From Treponema sp. UBA1793 (GTDB lineage Bacteria; Spirochaetota; Spirochaetia; Treponematales; Treponemataceae), in the NCBI GenBank assembly GCA_002314445.1, contig DCFX01000068.1, positions 1 to 26,467 of the forward strand: DNA of 26,467 nt. The letters are read 5' to 3'. Shown in pieces: positions 8,077 through 15,581 of the stretch (position 1 is the first letter of the stretch; each line of letters opens with the position of its first letter). Made by a program: the position numbers and the translations under genes. Below the pieces are notes generated by a model. It worked only from the letters and a program-made list of their open reading frames with translations, was not told the origin of the DNA and did not search any database.

Positions 8077-8105
8077 TTGACAAATCAAAATAGTGGCTGT
8101 ATCAT
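8077..8105 (+). promoter_or_regulatory. Sigma70-type promoter of the ABC transporter operon
   Basis: TTGACA (8077-8082), a 17-base spacer and TATCAT (8100-8105) make a strong consensus promoter. The predicted start near 8112 falls inside the long palindrome at 8104-8148, so a bound repressor would block initiation or early elongation. Confidence 0.75.
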
Positions 8106-8148
8106 CGTATTAATAAAACAGTTTACAAAACTATTTTATTAATACGAT
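8104..8148. promoter_or_regulatory. 45-bp near-perfect palindromic operator of the ABC transporter operon
   Basis: Outer arms 8104-8118 and 8134-8148 are exact 15-bp complements. An inner inverted repeat AGTTT-ACA-AAACT (8120-8132) shares the same centre, base 8126. Across the 45 bases only the pair 8119/8133 and the pair next to the centre fail to match. The inner 13 bases match the other two putative ROK operators. The extended symmetry could hold two repressor dimers, or fold as a hairpin at the start of the transcript. Confidence 0.75.
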
Positions 8149-8191
8149 CTCACTCCGGCCGGATTAGGATTGTAAAACACAGGAGGATGGT

Positions 8192-9139
8192 ATGAAAAAA
8201 ATTGTGACACTTCTGCTTATCGGACTGACGATGTTCGGTACCGCATTTGCAAAAAGCAGGAAGAACACAGAAAAGGACAACAGGATATCTATCGGTATGA
8301 CAGTTCAGGATCTGTCTAATCAGATATGGTCCGGTTCCTGCGAATCTCTTAAAAAGATGGTGACCGCCGACGGCGGAAAGATGGTGTATCTTGATTGTGC
8401 AAACAATTCTGCCAAACAGATACAGCAGCTTGAAAACTTTATTTCAGCAAGGGTAACTATTATTATACTCCAGCCGGTTGACAAAAATGCTGTGGAAACG
8501 ACGCTTGCAAAGGCCCGTTCCCGGGGAATCAAAGTGTACTGCTGGGATGAAGATATTCAGAATGCTGATATCTGCTGGCTTATCGACAATTATGCACTTG
8601 GAAAAATCATCGGAGAACAGGCTGCAGCATGGATTAACACAAAAGATAACGGCACAGCCGAAGTCGCCGTCCTTGATTATCCGCAGATTCCGATTCTTCT
8701 TGAACGGGGCAACGGTATTGTAGATGCACTGAAGGAAAAAGCCCCTCATGCGAAAATTGTAGCACAGTCCAGTGCAATCAATCCGACGGAGGGCATGGCC
8801 AAAATGGAAACGATTTTCCAGAAAAATCCGAATGTAAAAGTTGTCTGCTGTATCGGCGGCGGCGGTGCAGTTGGAGCGAATGAGGCTGCGAAAGCGGCAG
8901 GTAAGGTTACCCCTGACTTCGGTATTTTTGCGGCTGACTGCACTGCGCAGGAGATGGCGGCAATGAAGAACAATGAAGGCAACCGGATGTCCGTTCTTAT
9001 TACCGGAGGCCCTGACGAAATCGCAAAAACTATTTACGGATGGGTGAAAAAACTTGCAGCCGGAGAAAGTGTGGAGAAAAAAGTATATCGTGTAACGATT
9101 CCTGTTACAGCTGCAAATTTAGGCCAGTATTATAAATAA
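8192..9139 (+). CDS. ABC transporter periplasmic sugar-binding protein, RbsB-like
   Basis: This 315-residue protein starts with a signal peptide (KK, then a hydrophobic stretch, cleavage likely after GTAFA at residue 20). A ribose/galactose type I binding fold follows (IGMTVQDLSNQIWS...), ending ITGGPDEIAKTIYGWVKKLAAGE, typical of the Peripla_BP_4 family. It captures a sugar or polyol in the periplasm for the importer encoded next. The ATG at 8192 has a strong AGGAGG at 8181-8186. It is the first gene behind the palindromic operator, and a stem-loop follows it before the ATPase gene, as often seen where the binding protein must be made in excess. The cargo is unknown; the linked dehydrogenase and fructokinase suggest a hexitol or related sugar. 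Confidence 0.87.
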   Translation: MKKIVTLLLIGLTMFGTAFAKSRKNTEKDNRISIGMTVQDLSNQIWSGSCESLKKMVTADGGKMVYLDCANNSAKQIQQLENFISARVTIIILQPVDKNAVETTLAKARSRGIKVYCWDEDIQNADICWLIDNYALGKIIGEQAAAWINTKDNGTAEVAVLDYPQIPILLERGNGIVDALKEKAPHAKIVAQSSAINPTEGMAKMETIFQKNPNVKVVCCIGGGGAVGANEAAKAAGKVTPDFGIFAADCTAQEMAAMKNNEGNRMSVLITGGPDEIAKTIYGWVKKLAAGESVEKKVYRVTIPVTAANLGQYYK

Positions 9140-9151
9140 AGTCTGTCGCAT

Positions 9152-9193
9152 TGCAGAACGGTATCTGGTGTAATTTTTTAATATCGTTCTGCA
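9152..9193 (+). other. Intercistronic stem-loop between binding protein and ATPase genes
   Basis: Bases 9152-9164 and 9181-9193 pair over 13 bp (one G-T wobble, core TGCAGAACG/CGTTCTGCA) around a 16-base loop. It lies between the stop at 9139 and the Shine-Dalgarno at 9202-9207. No T run follows the stem, so it is more likely to protect the 3' end of the binding-protein message than to end transcription fully. Confidence 0.65.
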
Positions 9194-9213
9194 TAATCTT
9201 TAAGGAGAATATT

Positions 9214-10713
9214 ATGGAATCTGCTGTGATTTTACAATTTGACGATATTGTAAAATCTTATCCGGGGGTATTGGCTCTTAATCACGTAAGCCTCGATGTC
9301 CGGAAAGGTGAGATACATGCGCTGGTAGGGGAAAACGGAGCAGGCAAGTCAACGTTAATAAAATGTTGTACAGGAGCTGTGCCGCCTACGGGCGGAACAA
9401 TAACGGTAAATGGTAAAAAATTTTCTTCATTTACACCAAAAATTTCAGCCGGGAACGGAATAGTTGCCATATATCAGGAGTTCAACCTTGTCGGGGAATT
9501 GTCTGTAGCTGAAAATATTTTTCTGGGCAGGGCAATCAGGCGTGGCGTCATTGTCGATAAAAAGGCAATGCATGACAGGGCTCAGGATATATTCAACCGG
9601 CTGTCTTTGAAAATTGATCCCGACGAGCTGGTAAAAAATCTTGCCGTAGGATATCAGCAGCTTGTTGAAATTGCAAAGGCGTTGTCTCAGAACGCCAGAA
9701 TACTCATAATGGATGAGCCTACAGCTCCTTTGACTAAAAACGAGGTCGGTATCCTGTTTTCAATTATAGAAAAACTGAAAGAACAGGGCATGTCCATACT
9801 ATATATATCCCACCGTATGGATGAAATATTCAAATTGAGTGACCGCATAACAATTCTGCGGGACGGAACAAAGATAAAAACACTAAATACGAAAGATACA
9901 AATGCTGACGAACTGATTAAATGTATGGTCGGCAGGTCATTAAATGAGAAATTTCCGGTACGAAATTCGGTACCGTCATCCCGTGTGATTCTTTCTGCTG
10001 ACCATCTCTGCGGAAACGGTCTTACGGACGTATCTTTTAAAATATACGGCGGGGAAATTCTCGGTTTTGCCGGATTAATCGGTTCAGGAAGAACTGAAAC
10101 CGCACAGATACTGTTCGGAATAAAAAAGAAAAAATCAGGAAAAATTTTCATGAACGGCAGGGAGATTTCTCCCGAATCTCCCAGAGAGGCAATGGAATGC
10201 GGCATCGCGCTTGTTCCCGAGGACAGAAAGCAGCAGGGGGCGTTGCTGGAAATGAGTATTCACAACAACATAACGCTTGCCGTTCTGCATAAGCTTTCCG
10301 TCTTCGGTATTATTAAAAAAAAGGAAACTGAAAAAATGTCGGAATCGTTCCGTAAAAAGCTTGCTATAAAAACTCCGTCTCTGGATCAGTTGGTCAAGAA
10401 CCTGAGCGGAGGAAACCAACAGAAAGTTGTTGTTGCAAAATGGCTCGCAGCGAATCCCGATCTTATTATTCTGGATGAACCGACGAGGGGAATAGATGTC
10501 GGGGCAAAATACGAAATTTATAAACTGATGAACAGTCTTGTCGAAGAAGGAAAAACTATTCTCATGATTTCTTCCGAAATGGAAGAACTTATTGGAATGG
10601 CGGACAGAATAGTCGTTCTTTCGGAAGGCAGGGTGACAGGTACCGTTTCCAAAGACTGCTTCAGCCAGGAAATCATAATGAAATATGCTTCCCGGGTAAG
10701 GGATAAGGAGTAA
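9214..10713 (+). CDS. Sugar ABC transporter ATPase with two nucleotide-binding domains, RbsA-like
   Basis: I place the start at the ATG at 9214, which has AAGGAG at 9202-9207; upstream in-frame codons lie inside the intercistronic hairpin. The 499-residue protein holds two ABC domains, as in RbsA/MglA. The first has Walker A GENGAGKST at about 39-47 and Walker B MDEPTAPLT near 165. The second has a degenerate Walker A (GLIGSGRTE), the signature NLSGGNQQ and Walker B LDEPTRGID near 420. The first-domain signature reads LAVGYQQLVEIAKAL, with the usual second residue Ser replaced by Ala. The protein powers sugar import at the inner membrane face with the permease encoded 3 bases downstream. The family call is firm; substrate is not readable from this subunit. 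Confidence 0.93.
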   Translation: MESAVILQFDDIVKSYPGVLALNHVSLDVRKGEIHALVGENGAGKSTLIKCCTGAVPPTGGTITVNGKKFSSFTPKISAGNGIVAIYQEFNLVGELSVAENIFLGRAIRRGVIVDKKAMHDRAQDIFNRLSLKIDPDELVKNLAVGYQQLVEIAKALSQNARILIMDEPTAPLTKNEVGILFSIIEKLKEQGMSILYISHRMDEIFKLSDRITILRDGTKIKTLNTKDTNADELIKCMVGRSLNEKFPVRNSVPSSRVILSADHLCGNGLTDVSFKIYGGEILGFAGLIGSGRTETAQILFGIKKKKSGKIFMNGREISPESPREAMECGIALVPEDRKQQGALLEMSIHNNITLAVLHKLSVFGIIKKKETEKMSESFRKKLAIKTPSLDQLVKNLSGGNQQKVVVAKWLAANPDLIILDEPTRGIDVGAKYEIYKLMNSLVEEGKTILMISSEMEELIGMADRIVVLSEGRVTGTVSKDCFSQEIIMKYASRVRDKE

Positions 10714-10716
10714 ACT

Positions 10717-11658
10717 ATGAATGTTCATGTACAGATTAAAAAATATGCAATGTTTCTTGTCTTGTTAATTCTTGTCGTTTTCTTCTCTTTAACGACTGAC
10801 GCATTTTTGAATCCGGAGAACTTATTTAATGTAGCGCGGCAGGTTTCCATGCTCGGAATCGCTTCTGTCGGAATGACTTTCGTACTGCTTCTCGGAGGAA
10901 TTGATTTGTCCATCGGCTCAATGATAACGCTTGTTAATATTGTTGCTGCATGGCTTATGGTCAATGGAAAAATGAATCCGGTTGCGGCATGTCTGCTTGC
11001 CCTTATCATGAGTACGGCTCTAGGATTTTTTAACGGGCTTGTTATTGCAAAAATAAGAATTCCGCCGCTTATTGTTACATTGAGTATGATGACAATTCTG
11101 GAAGGCCTTGCCTACATTATCTGCAAGGGAATCCCGATCTTCGGTTTTCCGAAAACTTTTGCGTTTATCGGGCAGGGATATATCGGGCCTATTCCGGTTC
11201 CTGTCATTATCATGGTTGTTATTATGCTGTCAGGTGCCGTAATTCTTAATAATACTTATTTTGGAAGATATTTTTATGCAGTCGGCGGCAATGCGGAAGC
11301 TGCAAAATTGTCCGGTATTAACGTTGACGGGATTCAGTGTCTTGTCTACGCCTTGTCCGGCCTTTTTGCCGGAATTGCGGGTGTTGTTATGCTTTCGCGG
11401 ACAAACTCAGGACAGGCGCTTGCCGGTAAAGGGTTTGAATTTGAATGCCTGACGGCAGTAGTTTTGGGCGGCGTCAGTGCAAACGGCGGTTACGGCAGAA
11501 TCTCAAATGTTGTCGCCGGTGTTCTGATAATCGGCGTTTTGAGCAACGGTATGGTTCTTCTCAATGTAAGTCAGTATGTACAGATGGTTACAAAAGGCTC
11601 TCTTATATTGCTTGCGGTAGGGTTTGACTGTATCCAGCGTTATCGCAATTCACGGTAG
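10717..11658 (+). CDS. Sugar ABC transporter permease, RbsC-like
   Basis: This 313-residue, very hydrophobic protein has about eight or more membrane segments. It carries the family hallmark VLLLGGIDLSIGSMITL near residues 62-78 and the cytoplasmic-loop segment NAEAAKLSGINVDGIQ, which contacts the ATPase. It is of the ribose/xylose permease class (BPD_transp_2) and forms the inner membrane pore, probably as a homodimer because only one permease gene is present. It follows the ATPase stop by 3 bases (TAAACTATG) in one operon. Length is normal and no defect is seen. Confidence 0.92.
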   Translation: MNVHVQIKKYAMFLVLLILVVFFSLTTDAFLNPENLFNVARQVSMLGIASVGMTFVLLLGGIDLSIGSMITLVNIVAAWLMVNGKMNPVAACLLALIMSTALGFFNGLVIAKIRIPPLIVTLSMMTILEGLAYIICKGIPIFGFPKTFAFIGQGYIGPIPVPVIIMVVIMLSGAVILNNTYFGRYFYAVGGNAEAAKLSGINVDGIQCLVYALSGLFAGIAGVVMLSRTNSGQALAGKGFEFECLTAVVLGGVSANGGYGRISNVVAGVLIIGVLSNGMVLLNVSQYVQMVTKGSLILLAVGFDCIQRYRNSR

Positions 11659-11675
11659 AAAAAAGGAGTTATAGT

Positions 11676-12161
11676 ATGCACACAATTTCCGTTAATGTAT
11701 TAACAAAAGAGAATTTTTCAGATTTCGGCGGTTTTTACAATCTGCTGCAGCCGGACGGACACACGCTGGGGACTTTCTTTCATGACCACATTCTTATGCC
11801 TGTTTCGGGTAGTATGCCCGTGGGTTTTTCTGCCATGGTTATTACTAGACCTCAGGATAAAATGCTTGTTACAAAAGCTGAATACCACAACACGACGGCC
11901 GAGGTACTGTTGCCGCTCGATGACGATATTATCATTTATACAGCGCCTCCTTCAAATATTCCCGTTCCGGAAAAGACTATGGCTTTTCTTGTACCGTGCG
12001 GTACGATTGTTCTCATGAATACAGGCGTCTGGCATTTTACCCCGTTTCCTGTACACCGTACGGAAGCGCATGTAATGACAGCACTTCCTGAACGGACATA
12101 TGCGGCAGACTGCACTATTATAGACTATGAACCGTCAGCCTGCATTGAGATAAAGATGTAA
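11676..12161 (+). CDS. AllA-like (ureidoglycolate lyase family) cupin protein of unknown function
   Basis: This 161-residue protein resembles the ureidoglycolate lyase fold (AllA, a cupin beta-barrel): an opening LTKENFSDFGGFYNLL, then a segment with ITRPQD and a centre rich in beta strands. It ends with GVWHFTPFPV followed by LPERTYAADCTIIDY. The His residues in FFHDH and VWHF could bind substrate or metal. True AllA releases urea from ureidoglycolate in purine breakdown, but no purine genes are nearby. Its place as last gene of the sugar transporter operon (18 bases after the permease, AAAAGGAG Shine-Dalgarno) suggests a role on a sugar-derived substrate, such as an epimerase, mutarotase-like or lyase step. 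That is inference; the activity is unknown. Confidence 0.65.
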   Translation: MHTISVNVLTKENFSDFGGFYNLLQPDGHTLGTFFHDHILMPVSGSMPVGFSAMVITRPQDKMLVTKAEYHNTTAEVLLPLDDDIIIYTAPPSNIPVPEKTMAFLVPCGTIVLMNTGVWHFTPFPVHRTEAHVMTALPERTYAADCTIIDYEPSACIEIKM

Positions 12162-12201
12162 AAAAATACCGGGCAAGTGGAAATGATTAAAATCCGGAAG
12201 A

Positions 12202-12849
12202 CTACCTTTGCCTGCAGATTTTTTCATATGTCATTCCCGTAAAGTCGGGAATGACAATGTCCGCATACGGCTTTATTTTTTCTGCGGAATTAGTTGTTGC
12301 AAGCCCGACGACATGCATACCTGCAGCTCTGCCTGACGCAAGCCCGTTAAACGAGTCCTCAAAAACGAAACAGTTCTGCGGTAATGTATTAAAAACTTCC
12401 GCACCAAGTAAATAAGGATCGGGAGCGGGTTTGCTTCTTGAAAATTGTTCTGCGGTTAATACTTCATCGAATAACGTTTTCAGCTCGGGATGCTGCTGAT
12501 AAACAGCCTGCATTTTTGCCCTGTTTGAACTTGTGACGACTGCACATTTTACTTTATGCATTTTGAGGTCATTTATGAATTCAGGGAGCCCGGAAATATA
12601 ACTCATTTTCATTACCTGCTCAAAAGAGTCCAGCTCTAGTTTGATTTTTTCCTGCTCTGCCTGTCTTCCGGAGAAATATGAAGCCAGTATGCTTTCAAGA
12701 GTTGAGCCTTTTATGTTCAGCGCAAGAGAAGCATCTCCCTTGTATTCCTGCATTATGCGGGACCAGAAGATTGTGTATTGACTTTCCGTGTCGAGTATGA
12801 CACCGTCGAGATCAAAAAGTCCGGCTGTAAATTGTGCTGTAGTATTCAT
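12202..12849 (-). CDS. HAD-superfamily sugar phosphatase / beta-phosphoglucomutase-like
   Basis: This 215-residue HAD subfamily I enzyme has all four motifs: FDLDGVILDTE with nucleophile Asp 13 and acid Asp 15, VVTSSN at 104-109, the Lys in SKPAPDP at 140, and FVFEDS with Glu 164 and Asp 165. A helical cap lies between motifs I and II, as in beta-phosphoglucomutase and sugar-phosphate phosphatases. It probably removes or moves a phosphate on a small sugar phosphate, which suits the neighbouring sugar locus; it converges on the AllA-like gene with 40 bases between. The ATG at 12849 has no Shine-Dalgarno sequence, but an extended -10 box lies 6 bases upstream, so the transcript may be leaderless. 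Substrate unknown. Confidence 0.83.
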   Translation of the reverse strand: MNTTAQFTAGLFDLDGVILDTESQYTIFWSRIMQEYKGDASLALNIKGSTLESILASYFSGRQAEQEKIKLELDSFEQVMKMSYISGLPEFINDLKMHKVKCAVVTSSNRAKMQAVYQQHPELKTLFDEVLTAEQFSRSKPAPDPYLLGAEVFNTLPQNCFVFEDSFNGLASGRAAGMHVVGLATTNSAEKIKPYADIVIPDFTGMTYEKICRQR

Positions 12850-12855
12850 GTGCTG

Positions 12856-12864
12856 AGTATAGCA
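12856..12864 (-). promoter_or_regulatory. Extended -10 promoter of the HAD phosphatase gene
   Basis: On the minus strand TGC-TATACT (12864-12856) is an extended -10 element. Six bases separate it from the ATG at 12849, so transcription should start at or next to the start codon. The region 17 bases further upstream (TTCTGC) is a poor -35 box, as expected for an extended -10 promoter. Confidence 0.5.
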
Positions 12865-12899
12865 GAGAAATGCAGTTGGCAGAACCGTATTGCAGTTAG

Positions 12900-13757
12900 T
12901 TATACAATTTTATTGTCGATTTTTTTTGCAGCCCCTGCAATTTCTTCATGCATTTTATCCGTAAGCCGTTTTGCTGCAATCTGCGGCTCAAGCGATTCGT
13001 AGTCAGCAATTTTTATTTCAGGAAGCATATAAATGTTGTAGTGGTAACTTCCGCTGCGGCTGTATGAAAAAAATGAATCATACTTGCCAAGCCCGTATTT
13101 GTCTGTTCCGCCTATGTAGACAGGTTGTATGTCGCTGTGCGTGTCGAAAGCTATGCGGGCGGAGCCTTTTTTGTACGGATTCGTGCCGTGCCGGGGAGTA
13201 CGGGTTCCTTCCGGGAAAATAATAAGGTTCGTACCTTTCGCAAGCGACTGCTTGCACAGGTCTATCATTTCGTCGTACCCGAGAGAATTAACAATATAAA
13301 GCTGCCTGATGACGCCTGCGTATACGGAATTAGCAAGGCTTCCGCGTACAATGCAGTCAGCGTTGGGTATAAGGGAAATAAGGCATACAACATCAATCAT
13401 TGAAGGATGATTTGCGACGACGATTTTCGACTTGAGGTTGCGGAACTTTGCACGGTCTGGAACGTCAAAATGTGCAACTCCGAAGAAATTCATCATGCCG
13501 ATGAAGAAGCGGAAAGTGTGCGATACGACAGCCCTTGCTGCTTTCTGGAATTTATCCTTCGGATGCATGGTGATTTTCAAAAAAGGAAAAACGATAACGG
13601 CAAGTACGACGCTGCCCGTCCCGAAAAATAAATATAAAAACAGTTTTATAAGCGAACCGTAAATATAAAAAAGCCGGTTTTTTACCTTCGGAAGATCGCT
13701 TTTATCGTAGCGATATACATCGGAGTTAATGTCGATTTCTTCATTATTTGTTTCCAT
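12900..13757 (-). CDS. PlsC-type glycerophospholipid acyltransferase of the APE-like cluster
   Basis: This 285-residue protein has a membrane-anchoring segment at about 33-60 and the two PlsC signatures: NHPSMID at 116-122 (catalytic His 117 and Asp 122) and FPEGTR at 181-186. Family members move acyl chains from acyl carrier protein or CoA to a glycerophosphate-type acceptor at the inner membrane. In this cluster it could attach the finished polyene acyl chain, or an ordinary fatty acid, to a lipid anchor. Its ATG at 13757 overlaps the stop of the ketosynthase-like gene (TGATG), so the genes are coupled. An ordinary housekeeping 1-acylglycerol-3-phosphate acyltransferase is the alternative, but the operon position argues against it. 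Confidence 0.83.
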   Translation of the reverse strand: METNNEEIDINSDVYRYDKSDLPKVKNRLFYIYGSLIKLFLYLFFGTGSVVLAVIVFPFLKITMHPKDKFQKAARAVVSHTFRFFIGMMNFFGVAHFDVPDRAKFRNLKSKIVVANHPSMIDVVCLISLIPNADCIVRGSLANSVYAGVIRQLYIVNSLGYDEMIDLCKQSLAKGTNLIIFPEGTRTPRHGTNPYKKGSARIAFDTHSDIQPVYIGGTDKYGLGKYDSFFSYSRSGSYHYNIYMLPEIKIADYESLEPQIAAKRLTDKMHEEIAGAAKKIDNKIV

Positions 13758-14437
13758 CAGAATGATGCATCCTCTAAAATAATATCTTTAAGAAATGCTG
13801 CCGGAGTTTCCGGTACATTTTCCATAGTCGGAATATGAACGCCGTTTTCGGAATCTGAAATTATTGCTGCAAAAGCAAATGGTTTGTATTCCGCTGTACC
13901 AAGACAGCTGTATTCTTCCGGCGGAAGTTCGTCGGAATAGACAAGCATGATTTCTTTTTCGTTTCCGGAAAGGACAGGAGCGCATGCGGCTGCAAAAGCA
14001 TCACGGAAATTTCCTTTGGAAGGAAATATAACCGAATAGCCGCCCTGGAGCTTGAATGCAAGTGTTGCCAGTGCAATCGGCGTATTGAACACTGAAAGCG
14101 AGAATGATGCAGGAAGCGTGATTTTTTCTTCTATCAGCATTTTGCTCACCGAAAATTCACGGGTAAGTTCGCCGCGGCATGAAATGAATACCTGCTTTAT
14201 ATTTCTACTGCATGCTGACTTCTCAAGTTCGTCGTGCACAACCTGAATTGTCATTTTGCTTATCTGGCTCAGCCGGCGTCTGAAGAGCGGATCTGTATAT
14301 TCGAGTTTCGGTGTATTATTTGTAAGCCCTATCTGCTTTTCGTTATGAACCCATTGTTTCCAGTCGTCCGAAGTAACAAGACCTGGAGCCCATGCGGTTA
14401 TATGTGAAATGGAAATACCGTTTGATGATTCTGACAC
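13757..14437 (-). CDS. Ketosynthase-like protein (chain-length-factor type, PF13723-like)
   Basis: I choose GTG at 14437 as start. It has AAGAAGG upstream and lies one base beyond the methyltransferase stop; the open frame continues further upstream only inside the methyltransferase gene. The resulting 226-residue protein begins ISISHITAWAPGLVTSDDWKQW and continues with the pattern of the short beta-ketoacyl-synthase-like N-terminal family found in APE clusters. It is about half the length of a real ketosynthase and lacks the active-site TACSS motif and the two catalytic His. It is probably not catalytic by itself and may act as a chain-length factor or partner of the ketosynthase encoded at 24502. 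The family match is from memory of the pattern and is moderately sure. Confidence 0.7.
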   Translation of the reverse strand: MSESSNGISISHITAWAPGLVTSDDWKQWVHNEKQIGLTNNTPKLEYTDPLFRRRLSQISKMTIQVVHDELEKSACSRNIKQVFISCRGELTREFSVSKMLIEEKITLPASFSLSVFNTPIALATLAFKLQGGYSVIFPSKGNFRDAFAAACAPVLSGNEKEIMLVYSDELPPEEYSCLGTAEYKPFAFAAIISDSENGVHIPTMENVPETPAAFLKDIILEDASF

Positions 14438-14438
14438 G

Positions 14439-15554
14439 TTAAACCTTCTTGCGGAAAACGAGCAGTGAATAACTGTTTGAACCCAGGTTGTGATGCGCAC
14501 ATTTGAGTGCGAATCCGGCTTCACCGATTGCGTCAACTAATTCTTTGTAGCGGTACATTTTGCTGTTGCCGTTTGCCATGCAGGTAAAGTATAAAGACGT
14601 TGCCTGCAGAGAATATGAACTTGCTTCAAAGTGCTGCTCGTCCCAGAGAGGTTCAAGTACATAAACGTTTGTGTCAGGTGTTGCAGTTTCGTAAACTTTT
14701 CTGAGAATCTTTGTTATCTGATGAAGCGAGAAACAGTCAAGGAACTGACTCATCCATACGGCATCAGGTGCTTCCGGTAATTTAGTCGTTGTATCGAGAA
14801 CGTTTCCGGCATGTGTGCTTATGCGGTCTGCAAAGCCGGCTTCTTCTGCATTTTTTTCAGCAACGGCAGTCTGTCCCGGCAGATCGACAATCGTCACCTT
14901 CACGGAAGAATTGTAACGGCAGCAGGTAATAGCCCACTTTGCCGTGTTTCCGCCGATGTCTACAAGACGTGCCGGTTTTTCCTGAAATACGATCGGGAGT
15001 GCTTCGGGGAATGCTATGTCGCTGTAAAAATGGTCGAAATCGAACCAGCTTTTTTTTGCCTGTTTCGGGAGCGTGGAAAGCGCCTCGTATATCGTTGTCC
15101 ATTTTTCACCGAAATATTTAAGTCCGACCGGTTTACCTGTCTGCACCGACTTGTCAAGATCGTAGGCACCCATGTAACAGATGTCATTGGTAAAGTTGAA
15201 ATTCGCTTTCGTAAGATCGTCTTCAAGCAGCATCCAGCCGATTTTTCCGATTATGAATTTCTCGCAGTTTTCGGCGCTGTCTTCCGAGAATTTAATAACG
15301 TTCATACCGAGCGCCATTTCGCAAAGGACACCTGTACCGTATTCGGTGATATGTGTTTTTTCTGCAAGCTCTTTACAGGTAATCCCTGTGTCGCCTGCCT
15401 CTTCTATGGTCTTAAGAATGTTCAGATTAAGCATGGCGCGTATAGCCTGAAAAGTAAGCGGTGCAAATGCGATTTTTTGTGCTTCAAATTTTGCGTCGAC
15501 CGCTCTGATATTGTCAGTTTTGAATTTGTTTAAATTGTAAAAAGAACTATCCAT
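14439..15554 (-). CDS. SAM-dependent O-methyltransferase (plant/PKS family 2 type)
   Basis: This 371-residue protein has the two-domain layout of family 2 O-methyltransferases (PF00891). An N-terminal winged-helix dimerisation domain (about 35-100, with ITCKELAEKTHITEYGTGVL) is followed by a Rossmann-type SAM domain with motif I LVDIGGN at 197-203 and VTIVDLPGQ further on. Such enzymes methylate phenolic hydroxyls or related groups. In an APE-like pathway the likely substrate is the aryl head, carrier bound or free, giving a methoxy aryl. It is the first gene of the leftward unit, with a promoter-like TTGACT-18-TAAGAT upstream; its start ATG at 15554 has AGCAGG five bases upstream. Whether it acts on O or C cannot be decided here. 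Confidence 0.8.
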   Translation of the reverse strand: MDSSFYNLNKFKTDNIRAVDAKFEAQKIAFAPLTFQAIRAMLNLNILKTIEEAGDTGITCKELAEKTHITEYGTGVLCEMALGMNVIKFSEDSAENCEKFIIGKIGWMLLEDDLTKANFNFTNDICYMGAYDLDKSVQTGKPVGLKYFGEKWTTIYEALSTLPKQAKKSWFDFDHFYSDIAFPEALPIVFQEKPARLVDIGGNTAKWAITCCRYNSSVKVTIVDLPGQTAVAEKNAEEAGFADRISTHAGNVLDTTTKLPEAPDAVWMSQFLDCFSLHQITKILRKVYETATPDTNVYVLEPLWDEQHFEASSYSLQATSLYFTCMANGNSKMYRYKELVDAIGEAGFALKCAHHNLGSNSYSLLVFRKKV

Positions 15555-15581
15555 AAAATACCTGCTAACTTACTAAATATA

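Noticed and set aside
9151..9213. Earlier start for the ABC ATPase
   Set aside because: This stretch forms the intercistronic hairpin and reads a poor protein sequence; ATG 9214 has a proper Shine-Dalgarno sequence and matches the family start.
12229..12256. 11-bp inverted repeat (TGTCATTCCCG ... CGGGAATGACA) as a terminator
   Set aside because: It lies inside the HAD coding sequence near its end and has no T run on either side; it may be chance.
14438..14536. Longer N-terminus for the ketosynthase-like protein
   Set aside because: It would lie wholly within the methyltransferase gene; GTG 14437 has AAGAAGG upstream and fits the family start.
14811..15533. 240-codon plus-strand frame across the methyltransferase gene
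   Set aside because: It is Cys/Phe/Arg-rich with no domain features and is antisense to a clear methyltransferase with matching SAM motif.
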